A stretch of DNA of 64,000 bases from Chryseobacterium daecheongense (GTDB lineage Bacteria > Bacteroidota > Bacteroidia > Flavobacteriales > Weeksellaceae). Positions 16,542-24,289 of this stretch are shown one piece after another (positions within the stretch are counted from its first letter, which is position 1; the number at the start of each line of letters is the position of its first letter). The translations under genes were made by a program, and so were the position numbers. The stretch lies in NCBI GenBank assembly GCA_027920525.1, contig CP115858.1:3906001-3970000 (forward strand). The letters run 5' to 3'. Under the pieces are notes generated by a model. It was given only the letters and a program-made list of their open reading frames with translations. It searched no databases and was not told where the DNA came from.

Positions 16542-17291
16542 TTATTCATTTGCAGGTCTATCTGATGTTCCATACACCTGGAAATTAAATACAAATGTTC
16601 TGTTTTGAAGAGAATATCCCGTATAGTTATAATGGGCCTCTCTTCCAAAAGCAGCTCTGGAAGGAACAATAATTACTCCCTGCAGGTTATAAGGAGCCCC
16701 ATCTGTTAAAGCAGGTGATGCTGCTTTGAAAAACTTCAACCCTTCCTGGAATCCTTCTATTTCATAGTATTTTCTTTGTTTTGCAACATCTGTTGTAGCA
16801 TCTGTTAATACTTGTTTCTTTACATAATACCACATAGGATCCGAAAGGGGAGATCCGGTTCCATTTACTGTATTGACAAGGTAAGGGGAAACTGAAGATG
16901 CTGTAAGCGCTACGGTTCCGTCTGTATTGGTCGCCAGGTAATAATTTGCTCTTACCATCATTCTAAGAACATCGGTAGCGCCTATTGTTTTTGACGGAGA
17001 AGGCTGTGCACCTGCTCTTACGATGTACACAACTCCTGAAGAAAGTTTTACAGGATTTAATTCAGCTAACTTCTTCTCATGGTCATCAATGGTATCAGTA
17101 GCACTGAAAGCTTTTATATTTCCTTGGGTATCAAGATAGTTGTCGTTCAGAAACTTTTGGATAGCCTGATCATCATAGGTATTTCTTACTGCTACATCAT
17201 CGGGCTCAACAAATGTTTGTGCCTCATCATCTTTTTTACAAGCAGAAAAACAAAGAGATCCTGCAAGGATATATAAAAATATTTTTTTCAT
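16542..17291 (-). CDS. FKBP-like peptidyl-prolyl isomerase lipoprotein
   Basis: A 249-residue predicted lipoprotein: signal peptide with lipobox FSAC, Cys18 being the lipidated residue, followed by an acidic K/D/E linker. The C-terminal half resembles the FKBP fold: after FxEGLKFFKAASP comes GVIIVPSRAAFGREAHYNY and a last strand RTFVFNFQVYG, matching the usual IPSxLAYGxxG...LxFDVEL of FKBPs. Several typical active-site aromatic residues are not obvious, so isomerase activity is uncertain. Flavobacteria contain related FKBP-like lipoproteins such as GldI, but this one is more divergent. Divergent from the Hsp15-type gene with 54 bp between; a TACTTTTG element at 17336-17329 could serve it. Confidence 0.75.
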   Translation of the reverse strand: MKKIFLYILAGSLCFSACKKDDEAQTFVEPDDVAVRNTYDDQAIQKFLNDNYLDTQGNIKAFSATDTIDDHEKKLAELNPVKLSSGVVYIVRAGAQPSPSKTIGATDVLRMMVRANYYLATNTDGTVALTASSVSPYLVNTVNGTGSPLSDPMWYYVKKQVLTDATTDVAKQRKYYEIEGFQEGLKFFKAASPALTDGAPYNLQGVIIVPSRAAFGREAHYNYTGYSLQNRTFVFNFQVYGTSDRPANE

Positions 17292-17328
17292 TTCAAAAAC
17301 TTTAATTACTTTACAAATAATATAACGG

Positions 17329-17336
17329 CAAAAGTA
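17329..17336 (-). promoter_or_regulatory. Candidate -7 element of the FKBP-like gene
   Basis: Minus-strand TACTTTTG, exact TAnnTTTG match 38 bases before the ATG; its -33 region would fall inside the divergent Hsp15-type gene. Confidence 0.35.
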
Positions 17337-17345
17337 TAAAAAATT

Positions 17346-17798
17346 ATGAGAATAGATAAATTTTTATGGAGCATTCGTTTTTATAAAACGAGAACTGTTG
17401 CAACTGAGGAGATTAAGAAGAACAGAGTTTCCATTGGAGATACTGTTGTAAAGTCTTCAAAAGAGGTAAAAGAAGGAGATGTAATAAAAATCCGTAAAAA
17501 TCAGATTGATTATAAGATTAAAGTAATCCAGATCCCGAAAAGCAGGATAGGAGCTAAACTGGTATCTCTTCATATCAAAGATGTAACAGACAAAGAGCAA
17601 TACGAATTGCTTAAAATGCGTAAAATGACCCAGGACTATTACAGAAGCAGAGGAGAAGGCAGACCAACTAAAAAGGACAGACGGGACATGGATGGATATG
17701 TGGAAAATGATATTGCATCAGATTTTACGGATTGGGACGACTTTTTCGGTGAAAGTGAAGACGACGGAATTGAAGATGAGGTTGAAGAGAAATCATAA
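17346..17798 (+). CDS. S4-domain RNA-binding protein, Hsp15 type
   Basis: A 150-residue protein with an N-terminal S4 RNA-binding domain (residues 1-65: MRIDKFLWSIRFYKTRTVAT, then KEVKEGDVIKIRK). This is the Hsp15/HslR architecture; Hsp15 in E. coli binds 50S subunits with a stranded nascent chain. A basic segment (YRSRGEGRPTKKDRRDMDGY) follows, then a strongly acidic C-terminal tail. The 3' end overlaps the 3' end of the convergent aroK gene by 6 bases, so there is no room for a separate terminator and the two transcripts must overlap. Role in rescue of stalled 50S subunits is by homology only. Confidence 0.88.
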   Translation: MRIDKFLWSIRFYKTRTVATEEIKKNRVSIGDTVVKSSKEVKEGDVIKIRKNQIDYKIKVIQIPKSRIGAKLVSLHIKDVTDKEQYELLKMRKMTQDYYRSRGEGRPTKKDRRDMDGYVENDIASDFTDWDDFFGESEDDGIEDEVEEKS

Positions 17799-18308
17799 AT
17801 AGAGTTTCTCGATAATTTCATCAACGATAGCTTCAGGTTCTCTGGAGTCTGTAGTCACACTAATCATAGCCTTGCTATAGAATTCATTTCTTTCAAATAA
17901 ATGCTTAGCAATAAACTCAGGAAGGTTTTCATCAGAAATATTAGCGATTAATGGTCTTTTTTCTTTCTGTTTTGAAAGCCTTTCTGCTAAAGTACTAACG
18001 GAAGCTTTCAGAAAAATGCTCTTAGAGTTATTATTAATGATCTCCATATTATTGTAATAAACGGGAGTTCCACCGCCGAGACTTAAAATAAGATTTTCTT
18101 CGGTAGCGAGTATTTCTTCCAAAGTTTCTCTTTCCAGCTTTCTAAAGTAGATTTCACCCTTTTTTTCGAAGATTTCCGGAATAGTTAATTTATTTCGTCT
18201 GGAAATCTCTTTATCGAGGTCAATTAATTTAAAATTTATTTTTTCGCTTAAAATTTTGGAAATGTGTGATTTGCCACAACCCATGTATCCGACTAGTGAA
18301 ATTATCAT
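17793..18308 (-). CDS. aroK: Shikimate kinase
   Basis: Phosphorylates shikimate at the 3-hydroxyl with ATP in the aromatic amino acid pathway, in the cytosol. The 171-residue length is typical. Walker A is GYMGCGKS (residues 7-14), the shikimate-binding DxD motif is DLDKEI, followed by the GGGTPVY substrate loop (LSLGGGTPV) and the lid arginine in KRPLI. The RKLERETL segment carries the conserved FRxxE motif. No other aro gene is nearby. The stop overlaps the Hsp15-type gene by 6 bases. Confidence 0.95.
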   Translation of the reverse strand: MIISLVGYMGCGKSHISKILSEKINFKLIDLDKEISRRNKLTIPEIFEKKGEIYFRKLERETLEEILATEENLILSLGGGTPVYYNNMEIINNNSKSIFLKASVSTLAERLSKQKEKRPLIANISDENLPEFIAKHLFERNEFYSKAMISVTTDSREPEAIVDEIIEKLYL

Positions 18309-18340
18309 GAAATATTTTTAAACAAATTTGCGAAAAAGTT

Positions 18341-18369
18341 TTGAGAAATTAAAAAAAGTTATATCTTTG
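18341..18369 (+). promoter_or_regulatory. Promoter of the tRNA cluster
   Basis: TTG (18341-18343), 18-bp spacer, TATCTTTG (18362-18369): full match to the Bacteroidota consensus, about 55 bases before the first tRNA. Confidence 0.75.
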
Positions 18370-18424
18370 CACCACTTAAAACAAGGGACATTACTTAAAT
18401 GAAAGTTGTTTAAAATAAGTGGCC

Positions 18425-18497
18425 GACTCGGTAGCTCAGCTGGTAGAGCAATACACTTTTAATGTATGGGTCCTGGGTTCGAATCCCAGCCGGGTCA
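18425..18497 (+). tRNA. tRNA-Lys (anticodon TTT), first copy
   Basis: 73 nt cloverleaf: acceptor GACTCGG/CCGGGTC, D-arm GCTCAGCTGGTAGAGC, anticodon stem ATACA/TGTAT with loop CTTTTAA (anticodon TTT at 18458-18460), T-arm CTGGGTTCGAATCCCAG, discriminator A. The CCA end is not encoded. Reads AAA and AAG. First of three tRNAs in one transcription unit, identical to the third. Confidence 0.97.
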
Positions 18498-18532
18498 CTA
18501 GCAAAAATATTACTAAATTTTGTAATTTTTTT

Positions 18533-18615
18533 GCCTGCGTGGTGAAATTGGTAGACACGCCATCTTGAGGGGGTGGTTTCCTAAGGATGTGCTGGTTCGA
18601 GTCCAGTCGCAGGCA
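18533..18615 (+). tRNA. tRNA-Leu (anticodon GAG)
   Basis: 83 nt class II tRNA: acceptor GCCTGCG/CGCAGGC, D-arm with GGTAGAC, anticodon stem CCATC/GGTGG with loop TTGAGGG (anticodon GAG), variable arm TTTCCTAAGGATGTG, T-arm CTGGTTCGAGTCCAG, discriminator A. Reads CUC and CUU. It lies between the two identical tRNA-Lys genes. Confidence 0.96.
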
Positions 18616-18679
18616 CTGCAAAGAAAAGTAAATTTTAAGTTGCATATTGATTTAAAATTTGTAAATTAGAATTACGACC

Positions 18680-18752
18680 GACTCGGTAGCTCAGCTGGTA
18701 GAGCAATACACTTTTAATGTATGGGTCCTGGGTTCGAATCCCAGCCGGGTCA
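18680..18752 (+). tRNA. tRNA-Lys (anticodon TTT), second copy
   Basis: Identical base for base to the tRNA-Lys at 18425-18497, with the two preceding bases (cc) also shared. No separate promoter is apparent, so it is likely processed from the same precursor. Confidence 0.97.
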
Positions 18753-18804
18753 CAAGTTTACTGAAAAGTAAATTTTTTTCATATTAATATTTTGTGATTT
18801 GGTG

Positions 18805-18840
18805 TTCAAAGGCTTCCTTCAGGAGGCCTTTGATTTTTGT
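18805..18840 (+). terminator. Terminator of the tRNA cluster
   Basis: 12-bp stem caaaggcttcct (18807-18818) / aggaggcctttg (18821-18832) with one G-T wobble, followed by atttttg. Placed 55 bases after the last tRNA. Confidence 0.85.
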
Positions 18841-18922
18841 ATATGAGCAGGTGAACAAAAAAAACTTCGATTAAGGAATCAAAGTTTACATTTTTGTATT
18901 GCGAAATTATCAGGAGATTGTG

Positions 18923-19771
18923 TTAATCCAGATGCATATTGTCAATTAGTCTTACACCGTCTACTACAACAACGATAAAAGCTCTATAGGATTTATCTTT
19001 ATAAAAGAAGTCTGTTTCTTTTAATGAGTTTTCATCTGCGATCATAAAGTACTCAAGCTTCATACCGTGCTGATGATCGAAAATATCAACAACTCTTTCT
19101 TTAATTTCAGGAACGGTGATTACTCTGAACCAATCATTGACCTTTTTTAATGTTTCATAAATAATTTTTGAAGCTTCCCTGCGATCTTCATGCAGTCTTT
19201 GGTTTCTTGAACTTAAAGCGAGCCCGTTATCTGCCCTATAAATAGGAACACCTGTAATTTTTATAGGAAGATGCTTTTTCTCAACCAATTTTTTAATAAT
19301 AGCAAGCTGCTGGAAATCTTTTTCTCCAAAATAAGCATTGTCAGGTTGTATTTGCCTGAAAAGTTCTTCTACTACCGTTCCTACACCATCAAAATGGCCA
19401 GGTCTGGACTTTCCTTCCATTTCATTTTCCAGGCCGTCAAAATCATAATGATGACTTTCAGCTTTTTCAGGGTAGATATCTGTAATTTCAGGAATATAAA
19501 CGGCGTCAACTAATCCGGAATTTTCTAAAATAAGTATATCACGGTTCACATCCCGTGGATATTTTGCAAGATCATCAGGGTTATTGAATTGAGTAGGATT
19601 AACAAAAATTGAAGAAATCACAAGATCATTTTCATTCCTTGCTACATCATAAAGAGAAAGATGCCCATTGTGAAGAGCTCCCATTGTAGGTGCAAATCCT
19701 ATTCTTTTTCCCATTTCTTTCTGTCTTTCAATGAAATCCTGAAGTGTTTTTTTATTTTTTAAAACTTCCAT
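18923..19771 (-). CDS. panC: Pantothenate synthetase
   Basis: Condenses pantoate with beta-alanine using ATP to give pantothenate, the precursor of coenzyme A. The 282-residue length is normal. The nucleotide-binding HIGH-like motif is PTMGALHNGH (residues 28-37), the pantoate pocket is near FVNPTQFNNPDDLAKYPR, and the KMSKS-like loop is LSSRNQRL. I start it at the ATG at 19771-19769 because that yields the family N-terminus; the frame also has an ATG six codons earlier (19789). A CAAAAATA element (TATTTTTG, 19799-19792) lies 21 bases upstream of this start. Divergent from the GT5-like gene; this order with DUF4270 and glmS is one I know from other Bacteroidota. Confidence 0.95.
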   Translation of the reverse strand: MEVLKNKKTLQDFIERQKEMGKRIGFAPTMGALHNGHLSLYDVARNENDLVISSIFVNPTQFNNPDDLAKYPRDVNRDILILENSGLVDAVYIPEITDIYPEKAESHHYDFDGLENEMEGKSRPGHFDGVGTVVEELFRQIQPDNAYFGEKDFQQLAIIKKLVEKKHLPIKITGVPIYRADNGLALSSRNQRLHEDRREASKIIYETLKKVNDWFRVITVPEIKERVVDIFDHQHGMKLEYFMIADENSLKETDFFYKDKSYRAFIVVVVDGVRLIDNMHLD

Positions 19772-19894
19772 AATTAATTTTAATAGCAATTCAAAAATAC
19801 TAAAATATCAGATAATAAACTGCGTTTTTGATAATTTGAAAAAGGTAATTTTCGTAAAAAAATGTTAATTAAAATAATGTTGGATGTTTTTTTG

Positions 19895-19902
19895 TAATTT
19901 TG
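19895..19902 (+). promoter_or_regulatory. Candidate -7 element of the GT5-like gene
   Basis: TAATTTTG, exact TAnnTTTG match, 39 bases before the ATG at 19942. Confidence 0.45.
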
Positions 19903-19941
19903 CACATTAAAGCATTTTTACAAAAAATTAGATAGAAATTT

Positions 19942-20712
19942 ATGCCGAATCAAAAAATACTGTACATTACTACAGAAATGTATCCATATCAGGAAGATAC
20001 AAACATGGCTACTGTGGTAAACAAAATGGCGCTTAAAATGCACAATGAAGGCAATGATGTAAGAGTTTTTATGCCAAGATTTGGACAAATAAGTGAAAGG
20101 AAATTCCAACTCCATGAAGTTATCCGTCTCTCAGGAATGAACATTATCATTAATGACCTGGACCAACCTCTAATCATTAAAGTGGCATCTCTTCCGGGGG
20201 AAAGACTTCAGGTCTATTTTATAGATAATGAAGAATACTTCAAAAGAAAACAATATTACTATGAAGATGACGGTAGTCCTTTTGAAGACAATGATGAAAG
20301 AGCAATATTTTTTGCAAGAGGAGTAATTGAGACTATTAAAAAGCTGAACTGGGTTCCCGATATCATTCATTTGAATGGTTGGATGGCTTCTTTTGTTCCT
20401 ATTTATCTTAAAACTTACTACAAATCCGATACGTATTTTAAAGACGCTAAGATTGTGCTTTCATTATATAATGAAAAAGATGCACCTCTTAACGATAAAA
20501 TCGGAGAAAAACTAGAATTCGATAATATTTCGGGACTAAAAGCGTTAGATAAACCAAGCTTTCAAAGTTTTGTCATTGAAAGCATGAATTATGTAGACGG
20601 GGTTGTAAAAGGAGATGAATTCCTGGATGGAGACCTGGATAAGGCATTCAATGAAACATCTACAACCAAATCGGAATATCTTGATGTAGATTCCATAAAC
20701 AAACTTTATTAA
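19942..20712 (+). CDS. Glycogen synthase-like protein, GT5 N-terminal domain only
   Basis: A 256-residue protein that matches the N-terminal Rossmann domain of starch/glycogen synthases (GT5): KILYITTEMYPYQ at the start, then KMHNEGNDVRVFMPRFG, and WVPDIIHLNGWMASFVP, the equivalent of the family's DIIHxHDW. The typical KxGGL ADP-glucose loop is missing (here DTNMATVV) and there is no second Rossmann domain; full-length GlgA is about 480 residues. It is therefore probably not a glycogen synthase and the function is unknown. The next gene starts 11 bases downstream, so it is likely co-transcribed with the DUF4270 lipoprotein and glmS. I recall similar short proteins beside panC in other Flavobacteriia. 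Confidence 0.85.
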   Translation: MPNQKILYITTEMYPYQEDTNMATVVNKMALKMHNEGNDVRVFMPRFGQISERKFQLHEVIRLSGMNIIINDLDQPLIIKVASLPGERLQVYFIDNEEYFKRKQYYYEDDGSPFEDNDERAIFFARGVIETIKKLNWVPDIIHLNGWMASFVPIYLKTYYKSDTYFKDAKIVLSLYNEKDAPLNDKIGEKLEFDNISGLKALDKPSFQSFVIESMNYVDGVVKGDEFLDGDLDKAFNETSTTKSEYLDVDSINKLY

Positions 20713-20723
20713 AAAGACATTTA

Positions 20724-22298
20724 ATGACTCGTACTATTAAAAGAACTTTTGCCATACTTTCTCTGGCAATTTTCGGCAGTGTGTTACTTTATAATTGTGA
20801 ACCGGATCCGGATTCTTTGGGAGAACAATTATTTTTAGATGGGGCAGCTCAGGGAAATGAAAAGGCTTATGAAGTAATTGCTTTCAATATTGATAATAAA
20901 GATACAATCAAAAGTGATGCTACTCAATTAGGGTCAGCTGTTCTAGGTGCTTTTCAAGAAGGGCAATTTGGAATGCAGAAAGCATCTTATGTTACACAGT
21001 TAAGATTATCTACTTATAATCCAGATTTTGGAACTAACGCTAAGGTAGATTCAGTGGTTTTGGTTATTAAACCAACTTATGCATCAGATTCGCTTACAAC
21101 AACTACAGACGAAAATTATGTCTATCCGGATGGTAATGTACCTGCGAAAAAAGAAGTAAAAACATATCCTATTAATAAATATGGTAAAGCTAAAGCAACA
21201 TTTCATATCAATGTAAATGAAGTTACCGATTTCCTAGGAGCAGCGACTGACAGTGTTAAATCAAATGCTAATTTTGCTTACAATGCAACTGTATTAGGAA
21301 CAAAAGAATTTAAAGGGACAATTAATACAGTCGCTATAACTAAAGATTCTGATAATAGTTCATTATTTACTACTACAACACCAGGTATAAGAATTTCATT
21401 GAACAAAGATCTGTTCCAGGAAAAAATTATTGATAAGAAGGGTAAGCCTGAACTCGCTGATGCTTCCAACTTTATCAGACATTTTAAAGGACTTAGGATT
21501 TCAGTTCAGGAAAATGACGGATATTTATTCCAGTTTTCTCCCAATGATATGGAGCTGATCATGTATTATAAAAATGATAAAGTAGAAAATGGAACTAATA
21601 CCCGACCACAATCAACATATGCATTTGCTTTAGGAGCGGGTAATTCTCATATTGGACAATATGAGTATGATAGAACGGGTTCTGGAGCATCTACAGGAGT
21701 GATAGGAAATAGAGTGACTGGAGATAAAAAATTGTATGCACAGGGAATGGGTGGCCCATCTATTGGAATTAAGATTCCAAAAGAGACTGTTGATAGTCTT
21801 AAAACTTTATATCAACAAAATAAAGCTGCTATTATAAGTGCTAAAATCAGAATATATACGGACAAGGCAACATGGAATAACAGCTATAAAAAACCGACTG
21901 CATTAACCTTTTTGCAGAAAGATAGAAATAAGGATAAACCTTTAATTACAACTACTGGTTTTACTAGTGATGTACTAACTCTTGCAGGCTCTCCTAATTA
22001 TACAATTTATAAAACCTTTGATTTAGATAAGAATCCTGATCCTGGTTATTATGATTTTATTGTTACGAAATCAGTAAAAGATTTAGTAGAAGGAAAAGTA
22101 GATAATTATGCATCAAACAATACCTATAAATATTATAGAATTGATATTGGAGCGTTCTTATCCAATTCAGATAATACAGGGTTAGCAGGAGCTAGATTTA
22201 CATCAAGATCTTATGCTAGGGAAAGAGCCGTTTTTGTAGGATCTGATAAGACAAATGCTCAAAGAGCGAGGTTAAAAGTTACTTACGCGACAAAATAA
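20724..22298 (+). CDS. DUF4270 family lipoprotein
   Basis: A 524-residue predicted lipoprotein: signal peptide ending LLYNC, Cys25, followed by EPDPDSLGEQLF, the start typical of the DUF4270 family of Bacteroidota. The body is beta-rich, with TKVDSVVLVIKPTYASDS-type strands, a Thr/Asn/Asp-rich composition and the RISLNKDLFQEKII and RHFKGLRISV motifs I associate with the family. It is presumably anchored in the outer membrane; the function of the family is unknown. Located 11 bases after the GT5-like gene and 30 bases before glmS, so part of that operon. Base composition is like its neighbours. Confidence 0.88.
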   Translation: MTRTIKRTFAILSLAIFGSVLLYNCEPDPDSLGEQLFLDGAAQGNEKAYEVIAFNIDNKDTIKSDATQLGSAVLGAFQEGQFGMQKASYVTQLRLSTYNPDFGTNAKVDSVVLVIKPTYASDSLTTTTDENYVYPDGNVPAKKEVKTYPINKYGKAKATFHINVNEVTDFLGAATDSVKSNANFAYNATVLGTKEFKGTINTVAITKDSDNSSLFTTTTPGIRISLNKDLFQEKIIDKKGKPELADASNFIRHFKGLRISVQENDGYLFQFSPNDMELIMYYKNDKVENGTNTRPQSTYAFALGAGNSHIGQYEYDRTGSGASTGVIGNRVTGDKKLYAQGMGGPSIGIKIPKETVDSLKTLYQQNKAAIISAKIRIYTDKATWNNSYKKPTALTFLQKDRNKDKPLITTTGFTSDVLTLAGSPNYTIYKTFDLDKNPDPGYYDFIVTKSVKDLVEGKVDNYASNNTYKYYRIDIGAFLSNSDNTGLAGARFTSRSYARERAVFVGSDKTNAQRARLKVTYATK

Positions 22299-22328
22299 AC
22301 TTAAAACATACACCAAATAAAATAAATT

Positions 22329-24182
22329 ATGTGCGGAATAGTTGGATATACAGGCTTTCAGGATGCCTATGATGTAGTTATTAATGGTCTTAGAAGACTA
22401 GAATACAGGGGATACGACAGTGCGGGAATTGTTTTGGAAAATGCAAACAATTCATTTGAAGTTGAAAAAACAAAAGGAAAGGTAGACGATCTTGTTAATA
22501 TTTCAGCTCAATTAAAAGGTACTGCGAAAATTGGGATGGGACACACACGTTGGGCAACTCATGGGGTTCCAAGTGATAGAAACTCTCACCCGCATTTATC
22601 TAATAATAATAAAATTGCAATCATTCATAATGGAATCATTGAAAACTATGATACCATTAAAAAAATGCTTGCTGATAAAGGATTTACTTTCAAGTCTGAA
22701 ACAGATACTGAAGTTTTAGTGAATCTTATCCAGTATTTTATGGATATAAATGTAGCAACAGATTTTCCAACTGCGGTAAGATATGCACTTAATGAGGTAT
22801 ACGGAGCTTATGCTATTACTGTAATGCACGAGGATTATCCTGGCGTCTTGGTAGTAGGAAGATTAGGTTCTCCTTTAGCAATTGGTATTGGAGATAAAGA
22901 ATATTTTATTGCATCTGATGCCTCGCCTTTTGTAGAGTTTACAAAAGAAGCAATCTATCTTGAAGAAGGACATATGGCTACAATTTCTTTGGAAGGAGGA
23001 GTGGATATCAGAACAATCAATGAAAACTCAAGAATAGAGCCGGAAATCCAGCAGTTGAAATTAAGCCTGGAGCAGATCGAGAAAGGTGGATATGAACACT
23101 TCATGCTTAAAGAGATTTTTGAGCAACCGAAATCGATCCACGATACAATGAGAGGTAGATTACTTGTGGATGAAGGAATCATCAAGATGGCGGGAATCTG
23201 GGATCATGTTGAGAAATTCAAAAATGCCAACAGAATTATCATCATAGCTTGTGGTACTTCATGGCATGCAGGTTTAATTGGTGAATATCTTATAGAAGAA
23301 TATGCAAGAATCCCTGTTGAAGTGGAATATGCATCAGAATTCAGATACAGAAACCCGATTATTACAGATAAAGATGTTGTAATTGCGATTTCCCAATCGG
23401 GAGAAACTGCCGATACAATGGCGGCTTTAAAACTGGCAAAAGAAAAAGGAGCATTTATATATGGTATATGTAATGTAGTGGATTCATCTATTGCAAGAAT
23501 TACGGATGCCGGTTCTTATACACATGCCGGACCAGAGATCGGAGTAGCTTCTACAAAGGCGTTTACTGCCCAGCTTACGATCCTTACACTTATTGCATTC
23601 AAGCTAGGAAAGCATAATGGAAACCTTGGTAATGCTGAATTCATGAGTCTCATTTCAGAGCTTGATGCAATTCCTAAGAAAATTGAAGAAGTTTTGAGTT
23701 CAACACATGAATTGACTCAGAGTATTGCTAAAGATTTCGTAGGGGTTCATAACTTCTTGTATTTAGGTAGAGGCTATAATTATCCAGCGGCTTTAGAGGG
23801 AGCTCTTAAATTGAAAGAAATCTCTTATATCCATGCAGAAGGGTATCCTGCAGCGGAGATGAAGCACGGACCTATTGCTTTGATCGATGAGAATATGCCA
23901 ATCGTTATTATTGCGCCTAAAAAAGGACACTATGATAAGATCGTAAGTAATGTTCAGGAAATTAAAGCAAGAAAAGGAAAGGTGATTGCTGTTGTTAATA
24001 AAGGGGATCAGCAGGTAAGCGAAATGGCAGACTACGTTATCGAAATTCCTGAAACTTCAGAATGCTTCTCTCCAATAGTTGCATCTGTGCCTTTACAGCT
24101 GCTTGCTTACTATATTGCAGTATATAGAGGAGCCAATGTAGATCAGCCCAGAAACCTTGCTAAGTCGGTAACTGTAGAATAA
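22329..24182 (+). CDS. glmS: Glutamine-fructose-6-phosphate aminotransferase (isomerizing)
   Basis: Makes glucosamine-6-phosphate from fructose-6-phosphate and glutamine, the entry step to peptidoglycan and lipopolysaccharide amino sugars. 617 residues, close to the usual 610. The glutaminase domain starts with MCGIVGYTG (nucleophile Cys2), then HTRWATHG and HNGIIENY; two SIS sugar-isomerase domains follow (GTSWHAG, SQSGETADT, SSTKAF-type VASTKAFTAQ), and the C-terminus ends PRNLAKSVTVE, the canonical tail. No glmS ribozyme-like fold is apparent in the 30 bases upstream, as expected outside Firmicutes. Last gene of the GT5-DUF4270-glmS operon. Confidence 0.97.
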   Translation: MCGIVGYTGFQDAYDVVINGLRRLEYRGYDSAGIVLENANNSFEVEKTKGKVDDLVNISAQLKGTAKIGMGHTRWATHGVPSDRNSHPHLSNNNKIAIIHNGIIENYDTIKKMLADKGFTFKSETDTEVLVNLIQYFMDINVATDFPTAVRYALNEVYGAYAITVMHEDYPGVLVVGRLGSPLAIGIGDKEYFIASDASPFVEFTKEAIYLEEGHMATISLEGGVDIRTINENSRIEPEIQQLKLSLEQIEKGGYEHFMLKEIFEQPKSIHDTMRGRLLVDEGIIKMAGIWDHVEKFKNANRIIIIACGTSWHAGLIGEYLIEEYARIPVEVEYASEFRYRNPIITDKDVVIAISQSGETADTMAALKLAKEKGAFIYGICNVVDSSIARITDAGSYTHAGPEIGVASTKAFTAQLTILTLIAFKLGKHNGNLGNAEFMSLISELDAIPKKIEEVLSSTHELTQSIAKDFVGVHNFLYLGRGYNYPAALEGALKLKEISYIHAEGYPAAEMKHGPIALIDENMPIVIIAPKKGHYDKIVSNVQEIKARKGKVIAVVNKGDQQVSEMADYVIEIPETSECFSPIVASVPLQLLAYYIAVYRGANVDQPRNLAKSVTVE

Positions 24183-24289
24183 AAATACTAGGAAATAAAA
24201 TAAATTTAGATTTCTCGCGTTATTTCAAAAAAAATCTTAAAAGTTTCTTAAAAAAATTATATATTTACGGCTTAATTATAAAAATTAAC

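Noticed and set aside
18436..18645. 69-codon minus-strand frame across the tRNA cluster
   Set aside because: It is the antisense translation of the tRNA-Lys and tRNA-Leu genes (RLGFEPRTHTLK-type phrasing), a known artefact.
18425..18923. tRNA cluster as an integration site of a mobile element
   Set aside because: No integrase, no attachment repeat beyond the tRNA duplication, and all flanking genes are chromosomal housekeeping genes.
22299..22328. glmS ribozyme or riboswitch before glmS
   Set aside because: The gap is only 30 bases and holds no structure resembling one.
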